Shown here in pieces: positions 12,290 to 24,742 of a DNA stretch of 64,000 bases; position 1 is the stretch's first letter; every line of letters begins with the position of its first letter. The stretch comes from Amblyomma americanum. Its lineage: Eukaryota; Arthropoda; Arachnida; Ixodida; Ixodidae. The notes under the pieces were generated by a model. It had not been told where the DNA came from, made no database searches, and worked only from the letters and a program-made list of their open reading frames with translations. The DNA is taken from NCBI RefSeq assembly GCF_052857255.1, contig NC_135497.1, positions 118,930,744-118,994,743 of the forward strand. The letters are read 5' to 3'. The translations under genes were made by a program, and so were the position numbers.

Positions 12290-13200
12290 GCTAATGGGCG
12301 AAGAGACACGGGTCTCGGCAGACGACTAGCGTTTCCGCCACGCGGGCCGGCCATCTTTCATGACGTGCGCCACAGCAGCAGCAGCAGCGCGTAGGTGGGG
12401 CCCAGTAGCGCCGCCGCGACGCCGGGCCCCCATAAAGGAGGAAGACGTGAGCAACGTCGAAAACACGATCTGCGGCGGCGGCGGCCGAGTCGAAAGTGCC
12501 GCCTGAAAAAGGCATGAGGGGAATGCAAAGAGGAGCGCGCCTGCCGCCGATGCATTCCCCTCCGTGCGCCGCCAAGTTGGTCGGAGCACACTTTCCTATT
12601 GGGGTGATAGCTGGGCCCGTGATTGATGACGCTGGTGCCGGGGGGGGGGGACTCCATTTTATGGCCGCCCCGCGATGTACACAGGCCCGCGCCGGCCGGA
12701 GCCCTCTCCTCGGGAGTCGCATTGTGATCGAGTGCAGCCGCCAAGTGTGATGCTCGCCAATGGGCTTCTCGGCAGCAGCCTCCCTAATGAGCCGAATAAG
12801 ACTCGCGGCTGACGGACGCCCCTGGCCGGACGGCCGACGAACTGCGCAACAATAGCGGCCCCGTTTATTGCCCCCTGTCGCCGCTGCTCTGTTTACGGCA
12901 CCCCTTGCGTTCCTTGGTGCGGCGGCTGGCTGCGCACTGGGCGTACAAATTTCGGCGGCCGCGTTTAAAGGCAAGAAAGGTCGCGGGGCTGAGATTATGG
13001 CTAAACGGGCGCTCGCTCAGCTAGCCGCTTTACGAGTGACAAACCGGACGGCAGAACGGGGCTCTGAATGGCTGGACGCCGGTCGTCATTGCCGTGAAGA
13101 AAACGCAGCGCTGTATATACTAGTACGTGCCACTGCGAGCTGCTTAATGGGCGCCTTTCAGCGGCACAAAAATAGCGTGTGCGTGCGTGCGTCGTGAGGA
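12290..13200. other. GC/CpG-rich island with a CAG run and a long minus-strand open frame
   Basis: Strongly GC- and CpG-rich. It contains a CAG run near 12371-12387 and an 11-G tract at 12640-12650. A 227-codon open frame exists on the minus strand (12291-12974), but the plus strand and another minus frame are open over the same bases. The translation is Ala/Arg/Pro-rich and matches no family I know. A TTTTATGG (12657-12664) resembles posterior-Hox/Cdx-type sites. More likely regulatory or untranslated DNA than a coding exon. Confidence 0.35.
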
Positions 13201-15989
13201 GCGGCGGGGTTACGTGGCAACTTAACGGGGTGAGGTGTTGGCGGGTCAGCTGCTGTGTCTTTTTGCGATTCCGTCCGGCGCGGTACTGCGCACACGAGAA
13301 TGCGACTTCCGCGGCGGCGTCCCAAATCACCCTCCTCATGTAGCGTTTTCGTTCTGTTTCGAATTCCTGTGCAGTCTCGCCATTGATTTTTGACGCACAA
13401 TGACGCGTACTCCAGAAAAAAAAAATCTCGGAATTTTGTACTGTTTTCTCTTTCATTGTATGCTTTAGAGCGTCCCCTTAACTTAAATTGTAGGCTTAGA
13501 GCACCGCTAGTATTGCAGAAGTTTACAGGGGTTACTTAAAAGCCTCTCATGAGATAGACGACGTTAACTAATAAAGAGCTACTAGCTCATCATTTTTAAA
13601 AACGCATTTTCTCTATCATACTAAGCAGCTTTTGAAACCATAAGCATGCACTGAACAAGTCACCGACGTTAAAGTGAGCGCTTTCATGGGGCACAAATTC
13701 GTTACCCCACTGCGTTTCCTTCCTGCAACGCGCACGACGACGTGGCCTGTCACACGGCAGCACCGGTGTGATATACGTAGTAATTTTTTGCCCCGCTTCA
13801 CAATACAACGCTTGAGTGGCGCAAGCAACAAGAGCGCATCTCTCTCCGCTCATCGCGCTCCACGTGCAAGAGCTGCATCGCGTTCTCGAGCACTTTGTCT
13901 CCGCGCGTCACGGTCGTCCGCCACTGCCTTGAGGCCCCTCTTGCAGGTGGGCATGCTGGCGCCACGCTTGTAACTGAGTATACTCAACGTCCGTTATGAA
14001 AGTGATGCGCATGCACTTCAGGGATGACATTGCTGAAAAAAGAGATGAAAATAATGGTAGCAACGCATATCCGCCTAGTCTAATGTAGTCCTATTTAAAG
14101 CGCACCTCCGGCAACAGCGTTCGGGCCATTATGCGCACCTGCCTCTCTGCAGCATCTGCCTTACCTGCCACAGAAAAGTTTATTTTGTTACTTCGCGTGT
14201 TGGAATATATTGCTGAGCGGCGTTGCACCATAAACTGCGATGAATGTATTGTATTGCATTGTATGCCGTTTTGCTGACGACCTTTACGAAAAATTTCGGT
14301 GCAAACTGAGTTGCACAAGTTGATATGCATGTATATGGCCCTGTGTCACGTGCTTTCGATCCCCGTCGAAGGTAAAGCATTGCTTGCCGTGCTTACCAGC
14401 CTCGGTTTCCATTGCTGTCCTGCGTGAGGTCGCGTGAACGTTTCTACTCAGCTGACGATTACACGCCGTGATCTCAAAGGCCTCTGACAGCATGCTTTCG
14501 TCCACTGTCGCGCGCGACTTTTTGCCTTCTTCCTGTCGTTGTTACGCCGTAATCAGCGCTGTCGAAGACGTCAAAACATGCGTTCCGAATGCATAGTACG
14601 TACAGCTGGGCTTCAAAATTCCCAAGTGGGAGCGCGTTTCAATTTGCGATTGGGTAGAAAAAAAAAACAGTAGCCGGGCAAGTTACACAGTAACGTAAAT
14701 ATGCTTTCCGGCATCGCAGCCTTAAGTAGCGCTTTAGGTGCGCCTCTGTTCGCGCCTGCCCTATAATATCATTTTTCTTTTTTGTTTTACTTTTCTGTTT
14801 TGTTATATCGTAGCAGCCGAAGCAGCAGGGTGAGTTGCCGGCCTCGCTTAACTTTACATCTTGCAGCCTTCTCTTTTCGCTTCTCGTCGTAGTCCCTTTA
14901 TGATGACGTGGGCAAACTGAAACAAGAGAAATGAGAAGGCCGCTCCTGAGGCGTTAAAAGTTCACTGAAACATTTCACAGACTCGCAGCTATATACGTAC
15001 GCCGCCCCCTTTGTTTGCGAGTGTTCCTTCGATGCGGATTTTTGTTGTTTTTCCCGCGACTGCGCTCGGGAGACCCGCTCTGGCTCGCGTATTGAACCGC
15101 GTCAGGCTGCCATGGGGGGCGCTGGCGTTCTTGCCGCCCTTCGATAATGCTGCCGTAATTAAGGCACGCTTGTTCCCTCGCGTTCAATATGCCCGCGCAG
15201 CAACACCTTGAAAGAAAAGCACCAATATTACCAATATTCAGCTCTGCTTACTAAACGTGTAATTAAAAGCGCGGCGTTCGACTTTCGCGTGACTTGCCCC
15301 TGAGCGTATTAATGAAACTAAAGACAGAAACAAATAAACTATAACCGGCTGAGCCTCGTAGCTTTAATTTTTCGCTCCCCAAGGCCGATGTTTGTAACCT
15401 GAAAAGTTTTAAGTCGTAAGTTATTCCCGCTGTCTTTTATTAACACAGGAATTAACTCTGGGCTTAATATGATTGAGGGGGAGTAGGTGGGGGGAGGCAG
15501 CTCGATTTGCTGCTCAGGATGAACAGCGCTTCCTCAACTTTGTTTCCTCGACACCGCATCAACCGTCGTCGAGGCGTCGTAGCGGCAGTGGCTGCATCTT
15601 GATTGGGTTACCTGCCAGACAGCACGCACGCAGGAGGAAGGGAGCTGAATGCATGCGCAAGTCGCAGGAACTCCTAACCTTTCTGAAAGAAAAAAATAAA
15701 GAAAGGCTAGCGGGCTCATCTCGTGAACCGTGTTGAATAATGAAGAGGCTTGCGGTCGGAGTCCGTATACACTACCTCCTTCCGCAAGTCGAGTTGGAAA
15801 AATTTAGCGCGTTCCCTACTACTGTACCGCGCCCAATTCCCAGCGGTTCGGGAAGAGCGAGACAGGGGGAAAAAAGGAGAAGGGGGAACCAGAAAAGAGG
15901 AGAAGATTGCTGCCTCTGCGCGCTTGTTACCCGTACTGCGTTCCTGTTATGATCGGGCCAGCGGAAGAACAGGCGATCGCACTCGGAGC
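13201..15989. other. No gene recognised
   Basis: Mixed sequence with GC-richer pockets near 15000-15200. Several TAATTA-type cores occur (for example near 15160 and 15258). None of the short open frames has a recognisable domain. Confidence 0.45.
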
Positions 15990-16520
15990 AGCGGGCTCAG
16001 ACAATGATTATCGTGGTCATTAGTGCGCCGTTTAATAACGCGCGTCCTTTTACCCGCTCGCGTGCTTCCTCCTCTCCCAGTTCGACTTCGAGGGCGGCGA
16101 TGAAAAATGCGCGGTGCAAAAAGAAGGCCTCGCACACCATTCTGCGGAGCATGAGTAATGAGGGCGAATCAGTCTTGCGGCGCAGCTCCGTAAGCAGTTT
16201 TTAATTGTTCGGCGATGAGAGTAATTAAAGAAAAACCAATTTCTGCTCGCCCTAAGTTGTGCGCTTTCGTGCTGCGAGCGGAAATGTAGAGACACACATA
16301 CACACACGCGCTCCCAATATGGCTGGGCCGGGCCGCGCGTTGTGTGAAAAATATTGTGGCCGTAAGTTCGCGATGGAGCCGCGGCACGCTTCCCGCGGGC
16401 CTCCTTGCTCTCGATTATTGGCGAATAGAGGCCACTAATTAAGGCGCGCTCTCTGCAGTTGGGGCCGTGAATTAAAGGAACCAGGCGGCGGCTTTTGTTC
16501 CGCCTACTCTCGCTCATCTG
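15990..16520. promoter_or_regulatory. Candidate regulatory island: GC-rich with TAATTA homeodomain-type cores
   Basis: A GC-rich stretch containing AT-rich cores TAATTA at 16222-16227 and 16436-16441, plus GAATTAAAG near 16469. AT cores embedded in otherwise GC-rich DNA are typical of arthropod enhancers near developmental genes, but this is inference. The 211-codon minus-strand frame (16050-16685) has no recognised domain. Confidence 0.25.
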
Positions 16521-17653
16521 TTCTTTTGTGTTAGGGATAAAAGGGATGCGGACTGGGAAGGGGAACGGCAATGGAGGAACACTGTCTGCCTGCTGTTGGC
16601 TGCAATTGCTTCTTTGGGAGATACGACGGAGATAAATATGCGCAATTACATTGCGAACGCCTATACTGAACTGCCTCCCTACCACTTCGTGATAAACAGA
16701 TGCATAGTTGGGCCCAAATAGTGATCTCTTTGTGTGACGTCATGCGCTTCCGTTTATACACGGCCCCGTGAGGCAGTGACTAGTTACCGTTGTTTTACTA
16801 CACTGAGCGCGAACGTTTACCGTACTGTGAGCTGTTTCGGAGCCCTGAATCCGCAGTATTGGGTAAACCGCTCGTATCCGACAAAAGTCGGCAAAAGAAC
16901 TCCGATCGCTCTGCTTGTGTTTACCTTTACGTGATGACTTTACTTCAGCTTGATACTCAGTACAAACTGTCAACCACTTATTCTATGAGTAAGGGGTCGA
17001 ACTTTCAGGTTTTTGTTTTTGAAAATTCTGAACTTTTTTGGCGTTTATTTCAGAGCACATCTTTCGACGCATTTTTCTTTCTTTTCCTTTCCTTTCCTTT
17101 TTTTTTTTGGGGGGGGGGGGGCGAATATTATTTCCCTTGAAAAGATTACCATCCTGTTGTTTCACCGCGCTCCTGTCTTCCGCAGTTTGTTAATTCTTTG
17201 GGATCGATTGTAATACGTACTCAATAGCCATCAAGTTATGGCATACAACTCAAGGATAATCACCTCTTTCGGTTAAACCCGAATTTGAAAAGATGCATGC
17301 GGTGTGCGCTTATCGTTTTTTTTTCTGTTTTGTTTTATTTAAAGTAACAACTCAAACCACGATGGGCTAACAGCCACTTTGTAACAACTATCGTAAACAG
17401 CGTATGTGTATTTGTGTGTGTATGTGTACCTATTTCACACACGCAAAAAAGGGACGGTGCTCCCGCGTAATTTATTCACTTGTTATTCCCAACCTTTTAT
17501 TAAAGTGCACTAGAATAAAACGAAATATCAGCCATTATTGAGCGCGTGAATTTATACAGCGGTAAAATAGTCGGCACAAAATAGACCAAGGGGAAGGAAG
17601 TGGGTTTACGGGGCGTACGGCCGGAGACAAAATTACACGCTGGCTTATTAGTT
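16521..17653. other. No gene recognised; contains a CT/T/G compound tract
   Basis: A pyrimidine run around 17070-17108 passes directly into 13 guanines (17109-17121). The CRE palindrome TGACGTCA lies at 16735-16742. No gene recognised. Confidence 0.5.
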
Positions 17654-17753
17654 ACTCAGGCTATGAGGAGGTGCGCTGTAGTGGAGGGCTCCGGAATAAT
17701 TTCAACCACCTGGGGTTCTTTAACGTGCACTGATATCGCACTGTTCACGGGCC
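17654..17753 (-). mobile_element. Tick tRNA-derived SINE fragment (Ruka type), head missing
   Basis: This segment shares the SINE body seen complete at 47806-48044: CTCAGGCTATGAG, then the GGGCTCCGGA block, then CACCTGGGGTTCTTTAACG and TGCACTGATATCGCAC. The tRNA-like head, which would lie to the right in this orientation, is absent, and so is the far 3' tail. It is a dead internal fragment. The family identification is by eye from within-window comparison and memory of tick repeats. Confidence 0.8.
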
Positions 17754-18050
17754 AAAAGTACATTAACAAAGAACGCTTCGCACTTTGGACTGCATTGATG
17801 CTTCTTGTTAAAAAAAAAAAGAAATGGAGTCACGGTAAGTTTTTGCACGACCATTTCATTGATATTTTTCCGCGCGTAAGTGCAAAACCGTCTTTTTCAA
17901 GTTAAGCAACGTGAAACTGGAGGTTCTATAGACGCATACTTTAAAAAAAGGGAGATAATATGTCACAGACGGTTAATAATAATGAAGTTTGTGTCTGTGC
18001 CTAGGGGTAGGATGGGAGGAGTACTTTGAAGTTAATGTCACCGGGTACAG
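17754..18050. other. No gene recognised
   Basis: AT-rich sequence between a SINE relic and the nested hairpin structure. Nothing named. Confidence 0.5.
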
Positions 18051-18150
18051 CAGCATTGCGAAAACGATTGCCGGGAATGCGGCAATCGTTTTGCCGCATT
18101 CTGCAACGACATCTCTGATGGGCGAACGCCTCACCATCAGAGCAATGCTG
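18051..18150. repeat. Nested hairpins forming a possible three-way junction
   Basis: Outer arms CAGCATTGC (18051-18059) and GCAATGCTG (18142-18150) are complementary. Inside them lie two perfect hairpins. One is 18061-18092, a 13-bp stem AAAACGATTGCCG with a 6-nt loop. The other is 18113-18142, a 9-bp stem CTCTGATGG with a 12-nt loop. The base at 18142 is shared between two stems. The arrangement resembles a structured RNA or a folded inverted-repeat element. No poly-T terminator or pol III box is evident. Confidence 0.6.
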
Positions 18151-18779
18151 CCATCGTCGCCAACGTTGTGAAGCTTCATACCCAGTGCTTGGCTCAGTCT
18201 CTCGAGAGATACTGAGTGCTTTATTCTTTTTTCATGAACGTTGTAATCCGTGGCTCATCAGCCAAGCAAAATGAAAAGGCAGTCAAGTTTCCACCCTTCT
18301 CTTGTACTGTCCTGGTAAACTTTGGTTAGTCGCAAAAACCAGCGTGAATAGGCCCCCCCTTTGCGGAGCACAGGACATTAGAAAAAAAACTCGTATTAAC
18401 ATCAACTTAAAGCCAGATTTCCGCTGAACAGCGAGTTTAGAGAGACGTTTATCAGGTGGAGTATGCGAATCAAGTTTAGACGCAAGGTTACAAGCAAGTT
18501 TTGACAAAAATTCTGAAGTTATATAGTTAAAACGTCAAAGACTGCAGTGAACGCGAAAAGCATTCCAGGTTTAGCAGAATAAAAAAAAAAGAGTGAATAC
18601 GAGTTCCGGTTACATACATGGCACTGCTCATATCGTGGCGCGCAGGCATCTGTGCCGCTATCATATCTCCCGACTTGTGCACACCCACACTATTCGGTGT
18701 CCCGGAAGTGGGACCGCTTCTCGGACTATGCCGCTTGCTCATTCCTTGTCGCTGTTCCCTTAGCGCCGGCTCCTCAAAA
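18151..18779. other. No gene recognised
   Basis: Unique-looking sequence with short open frames only. Confidence 0.5.
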
Positions 18780-19360
18780 GTAATCTAGTCTTGCTCCGCA
18801 CACACGGGCCCTTTGTCCAGCCCTAGACAGACGGGGCCGCGTCGCGCCATCTTTGCGCAAAGTTTGTTTACGCACGGGGCTGGCGTGTGTCCGGAAAGAA
18901 ATCCGGCGTCGCGCCGTCCGCCCTCGAGCGGGGGAGAGGCAGCTGCTCCCACCGGAGGAGTAGGGCGCTTTCGCCCGCGGGTCGATTCCCGACGAATGTC
19001 ATTTGTTGCGGCTTGTAATAACAAGAGACCGCGGACGGGGCAGGCGCGGCTTTCCGGAGCCACGCGCGACACTCGTGAGCAAATGCGGAGACAAATGACG
19101 GGCCCGGGCTAAATTGAGCGTCTCGGGCGGCGGCGACTGACGGACTGACTGCGCGCAGCTTGGGTCACGCTCGGCTGGCCCTCCTTGGCTGGCCGCGAAG
19201 CGACGACGATGGGAGAAGGGGGAGGGGGAAGGGGGGGGTGCCCACGTACCAAGCCGATTCGTCACAGCGCCTGCTCGATCGCATCCGCGCCTCTCTGTCG
19301 GCAGTGCGGCTTAGCGCCGGGTGTCTGACGCGCACTGCGACTCCGCAGGCTGTGCCACGG
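18780..19360. other. GC/CpG-rich island, candidate regulatory DNA
   Basis: A CpG-rich patch with mutually overlapping open frames on both strands (18785-19072 minus, 18813-19112 plus, 18999-19265 minus). This indicates composition rather than coding. A T-arm-like CGGGTCGATTCCCG near 18978 has no A box or tRNA fold around it. Confidence 0.3.
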
Positions 19361-21454
19361 AACACTCCTCTTTTGGGCATGCTTTCCCACAAGGGAGAGG
19401 TTTAGCGGGCGATGGTGTTAGTCGTTAAAACCCGACTTACATCGTGAAATTTCGCGCATAGATGCGAACCTTTAGCGACTTATGTTCGTTGCAAGGATCT
19501 GGCTGTGCCGTTGAATAAGCGTACAAATTGTCGCCCTGTCGCGGGGCAAGGCAGTGATGGGGACAGTGCGGGAGTGATGGGGCTTCAGGCAGTCAAGGGT
19601 GTGACGGTGCATGCGAAAAAGCAGCCGTCCTCTCCTGCTCGTTAGTATCACGCGCTGTAATGCGAGCTGGAACGTAATCAACCTGATACCCACAATTTGA
19701 GATGTACCTTGCATTCCTCATCTGAAACCAGTAGTTCGCTTTAAAGCTGCGTGTCAAAAAATCCCTTTCTTGATGCAATTTTCTAACTCAAGAATATGGA
19801 AGAGTGCTGTCGAAATCAACTTTATGGAAGGTAGAGAAAATTCGTTTTTGCACACTTCCAGCAGCATAAATTTTGAAGCCTAGAATGCGTTTACCCCTGA
19901 GCGCGTGGCTCACGAGTTTCTCCACGCTAGCGCCGTTGCCTTCTGATAAATGCGTTCTGCGGGTGATAATATCTTTACGGGGCGTACGAAATGAAAATGT
20001 TTAAACTTAATTACAAACCAGCGTTCGGCATACCTTACTTCTGTAGAAATATTGCCTAAAATAATGCGAATCTAATGACCGCAACGACACGCAGTTGCCA
20101 GTCAAAGTATAAAAGTTTTCCGTTGCTACCAAAATGTGTGAGCTGTGCTGGTCCACATTGTTCTATTAGTTTCCCTGAATAAATGACAACCGCAAATAAT
20201 TAAACATGTTTCTCAGAGTCCCTGTCTTGGTCCACTGCGAAAACGAAGAGACCTAATATGTACTTTATCGAAAAAGTAAGCATTTCTCAAAGCAAACTTC
20301 AGGACATATACGGTGTTGTGTCGTGCTCTTTATTGCACTGTCGTAGTTACGCCGCCGTTCTCTTGCACCATGCATAAACTCGCCCAGCAATCCGTTATAA
20401 GGTATTTCACTCGTTGCAATGAGCGATATAAACTTTATCGATAATCGCGTGGTGCTCGAAGCTACTAGCGATGGCAGCTGATCCCCGCAGGCCTAGTGAA
20501 GGCTTTGAATATAAAACTAACTTTAAGTCGTAATTTGCACGTCTGATGGCAAGGAGAGCTCTGAGACTGTTCTTGTCGATTAACGACGCATATTATCCAC
20601 AAATTCAAAACTGGGCCTTGTGCATAGTAGTCTCGCTCTCTTGTCTGGTTCGAAAATGTCCTCAACGCGTAACTGCTTAGTTTACATTCCGTTCGCGATT
20701 TATTCTTCCTTGAAAATATATTTATTTCCGAACTCATTTCGAACACACAAACGGCCACAGACACTCGCAATTTTCTTTGATGTGCTTGTGCATGTATTCC
20801 TTGCGTCACCCTTCAAATTTTTTTCTTCTTTTGTTTCCGGTGCGCATTATCCATTGCATAAACTCATTATCAGAGCTGCTTCTTCGTGCGCACGCGAGAT
20901 TGTCTGCAGGGCCATTAGTACGTCCTCAAAGAATGCCCCTGGCATTACCCCCTGCATCCTGAACGAGCTTTTTCTCCCTTTCCCGCCTTTGGTGATCCGT
21001 TTTTTTTTTCTTTCTTCCGGCATCGAACTGGCACTGTCGAAGAAGCCTCCATAGAGAATCGACTATCAAGCGAGGGTCCAGAGGATTGCAGCGATTCCCA
21101 CAACGGCACCATAAAAGGCGCGGATGGGCACAGCCGCGCGTATATTCCCGAGTCCGCTTTGTTCACGGGCTTGAGTGAAGGCCTTCAATTTGATGAAGGG
21201 GGCGCTCTTTTTTTTTTGTATTATTCCGTCGTTTCTCGCGTTCTAGGATGCCGGCAGGGCCAGCATTCTTTCTTCTTTTTTTTTTTCGAGGCCAAGAGGA
21301 GGAGGAGAAGGAAATGAGCATGGCTGAGAGAGGGAGGGGGGGGGGGGGTTGCTGTTTAGCTTAGCAATAAGGAAGTCCTGCGCACGTGAACTGAATTCGA
21401 AGCGCCGAACCTGTATTGTTTACGGCGGACAATTTCAGCTGAGGTGAGGAACGA
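19361..21454. other. No gene recognised
   Basis: AT-rich to neutral sequence with short open frames lacking recognisable domains. Poly-T runs lie around 21000-21010, 21207-21218 and 21276-21286, and a 13-G tract at 21336-21348. Confidence 0.5.
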
Positions 21455-21489
21455 TATAAAGCCCGAACGCACTTCGCTTGCGCACAGTT
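21455..21489 (+). promoter_or_regulatory. Candidate core promoter: TATA box with initiator 31 nt downstream
   Basis: TATAAAG at 21455-21461 sits in GC-balanced DNA. ACAGTT at 21484-21489, with the A at 21486, resembles the arthropod initiator at the expected spacing of about 31 nt. Downstream, ATG at 21552 opens a short frame reaching a donor-like AG/GTACAG junction at 21573-21580, which would fit a small first exon. All of this could be chance: no downstream exon was recognised. Confidence 0.2.
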
Positions 21490-22137
21490 CCTTCCAAAGT
21501 TTGGCGCACTTATTGTGCCGGGCAGGAATTACGAGCTTGGATTATTGTGGAATGCTGCCGCACCATGAGAACAGGTACAGTTTTCATTAACACCGCATCG
21601 ACTAAAGAAAAGGAATGGGTAATGCAGACAAATGCCCTGGGGTATCTCTTTATTGCGTCGTATTCCGCAGAAGACGATGTGCGCGATTACAGAATCACCA
21701 TTAATATAGAACTCTGTCACTATCATATATTCGTTCCTGGCATGCCCCCTACTTTTACTAAGCATAAACTACGCGTCAAACAGAACAAAAGTGTCGTACA
21801 CGGTTTACTATGTACCGTCAGAGCCAGTACATGACGCTCATATAGATTTAAGACGCCTATGCTCTTGAAGCGGGTCAGATGAGCAGGACGAAAAAAGAAG
21901 GGTCTATTTAGGGAATCAGGTAGATAAGCTAGAATAACCCCTAATTACCGGTGATATTAAACCCTTCAAGCATTAGGTTTATTAACTGCCGACATTTTCG
22001 AATGCATACGTGAAGTGAGCTTTGCGTAAAAGAGGTGTTAGTGCATAATGATGCCTCTGTTTTCAATCTTCTAGATCTAGATATAATGTAAAAGGTTTCA
22101 ATACAAATGGTTTCAATATAATTGAAATGCCTGCATA

Positions 22138-22141
<4 letters not shown>
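21490..22141. other. No gene recognised
   Basis: Neutral sequence downstream of the candidate promoter. The open frame 21478-21834 has no recognised domain. Confidence 0.45.

Positions 22142-22233
<92 letters not shown>
22142..22233. repeat. (TA)n microsatellite, about 46 units
   Basis: An uninterrupted TA dinucleotide array of about 92 bp flanked by AT-rich DNA. Likely polymorphic and prone to assembly error. Confidence 0.95.
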
Positions 22234-22235
<2 letters not shown>

Positions 22236-24742
22236 TATTTATGAGATGCGCAAAGGTATTGGCTATTTAACAGTCTTAAATTTTAACACGTTCGACTGCA
22301 GGCGCAAATAGAGGCACAGCGGCGCTGTGTCGTTTCTCTTGTCTCTTGTGTTTGTGAGGCGCGACTATTTCGGTTTACGTAAAAGCTTCATCAGGAAATC
22401 AAGAGACTCTCTTTGCATGAGCGAGACCGGTGATGTGCACCGGCTTTAACGAGTGACTTGTTTTCGTGATTACTGTAGGCAAGCGAACTGCAAGAAATGA
22501 AGTGGCACCTGAACTTCATCTGTTTCTGGTCAAGTAACGGTTACCTTTACCTTTAACCCCTTTTCCAATAGGTTTTTACGCGCGCTGTAGAGCTTTGCAG
22601 AATCTCCTGCCTCAGGATAGGGGCTGTGGCTGTGCTGTTCGGGTGAATTTTTTTTTTATTTACCAGTTGCCAGTTCCGCGCTTGTTGACGACGTGTCAGA
22701 AATCGCTTGTAAAGCTAACATTCCATCTACAAGGCAGATTTAACTAAAGATAGTGTTAAAACTAGATAACACAGTTGCACTCATAGAGCGCTGCGATAAG
22801 TTTCGCGCTGTCATCTTGCGACAATTACTGAGGAAATAGGTTTTCGATCAGGCGTGGCTTTAATGCAGACGTCGTAGAGAAGCGGCATGTGAGGGCTGTA
22901 CTTTTTTTTTTTTTTGCTGTGGCATCAAAAAGGAGATCAACCGCGTTGGAAGCATGGGGCAGAACAATGAAAATGCAAAGCGGTAAAGAAAGAAAAAACG
23001 GGCGAAATAACAAAGGCAGAATGGTACGAAATAAAAACGCGCTGAGATCAAAAAACGTAGAGTCAGCTGCCAGAATTCATTAATCATAGATTCGACTGGC
23101 CGGTTGCGGCCAACGGTTCTGCTCCCAAATCCCACTTCCTGTCCTCTCGGCGCTTAGCGCAGACAAGTTTATCTGAGTACCGAAAAACAAAAAAGTGCCA
23201 TTCAGAAAACGCTTGCGTTCTATATCGTTCTGTGCGGTGCGAATCAGGCGGCTGAATTCATTACAAAGCACTCTATTACCACCTCACAAAAACTTACATG
23301 GCGTGTGAACAATGTCACGTGGCAGAAAGGGGAAAGAAATGGGTCGCTTTCCAAAGCCGGCTTAGAATTCAGTAGGTACTGGCACCTCTGTCGTCTGAAA
23401 GTTTTAGCAACTCATGGTTTTTGCAGCTTGCTTAAGAACAACAGTGGTCAATCCGAGGCGAACAATTTCAGTCCACTCATGTTAGCGAAAACATTGTAAA
23501 GAATAGATGAACCGGAAAACTGAGAAGACACGTAAAATGCACGAAGAAAACTTTTTTTCACTTCGCCATTTCTCGGGAGGAAAAAAAGTGTAGCCCCGGT
23601 CGACTTTGAAAGCAACATGTCACTAGCACGGAGGGGAAAAAAAAAGAAAACCAGGACATAAGTTGGGTATTTATGAAACCAACATGAGACTCCTGCATGA
23701 TTCAATGTGGGCTACTGGACGACAGGGTCTTTTTCAGGAATTTTAGTGATACGGCTTGGAAAGCAAGAAAAAACAAAAGTTTTTTTTGCACAGTGCTGCC
23801 TTAATTGAAGAAATAAATAATAGCCTCGCCCACTGCGCTATCCTTTGGCGGTGAAGGCGTTGCACCAACTTAGTGGCCAGCTTTCGGCTCGCGTATTTCT
23901 ATTTATTTTTTAGATGACTCCGTCAGTATTGTGCCAATAAATTGTTCACATTCCTCCCTGTACCAAGCGTATGAGGAGACGAGTGTCTATCGGAATTATT
24001 TACACCGGCGCTTAGAGGCGGCACGCTATGAGCATTGGAACGGATCGAGAGGGAGGCTGGAAAGTTTCTGCCTCGAAGGGGCCACGTGCCTCGGTTTCGG
24101 CGAAAAGTAGCGGCGCAGAGAGAAGACAGGGGGCGCGCGGAAGACGAGCGCTAACAACACCGCCGAGTTCATCCGGGAGGCTTCCCTGGGAAGGCGCTTG
24201 TCACCTGGGCTTCAGCCCTGAGCCCCGCGACGGAGCGGAAGCTGGCCCAATCCGGTGTCTCTCTTTATGGCTCGCTGGCGTTTCCGTCTACATGAGCGCC
24301 TGATCAGTGCGCAGCGGTCCTTCCTTTTCCGGGTCCATCCCGACTCGCTCCCTCCTTCGCCGCCTTTCGTTCGCCAGTCTAAGGAAATAATCTATTGTTT
24401 GGGGCCCCGCTAGACGCGGTGCGTGCTCTTTCGTTCTATTTGTTGCTTCACGCTGGCTGGGATTTGCGGAGTGGAGTGCGAAAGATAGATGAAGGCGAGT
24501 GCGAAACACTGGCAAGGTTGCAGGGAGGACGTCGCTCCGCGGGTGTATCACGGGAGCAGTCCATTGCCGCGCTTGTATGCACCGCCTCGCTGTGCCCTAT
24601 AATCACTATCGTCTCAGTCGTCATGATCAACGTCTTATTATGGCGAAAGCCTTTGTGGGCTAATCGTTGTCGACAGGATCTGTGCGTCCTCCGAAAGAGA
24701 CCGCTCCACCTGTCAATGAAATAAAAAGAAAGATAGACATTT
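22234..24742. other. No gene recognised
   Basis: Unique-looking sequence. A short ACCTTTACCTTTAACC repetition lies near 22545. GC content rises around 24030-24300, but no coding or RNA feature is supported. Confidence 0.5.

Noticed and set aside
12291..12974. 227-codon minus-strand ORF
   Set aside because: Lies in a GC-rich island where other frames on both strands are also open. Ala/Arg/Pro-rich with no family resemblance.
18965..18995. Possible tRNA T-arm (CGGGTCGATTCCCG)
   Set aside because: No A box, acceptor stem or cloverleaf can be drawn around it.
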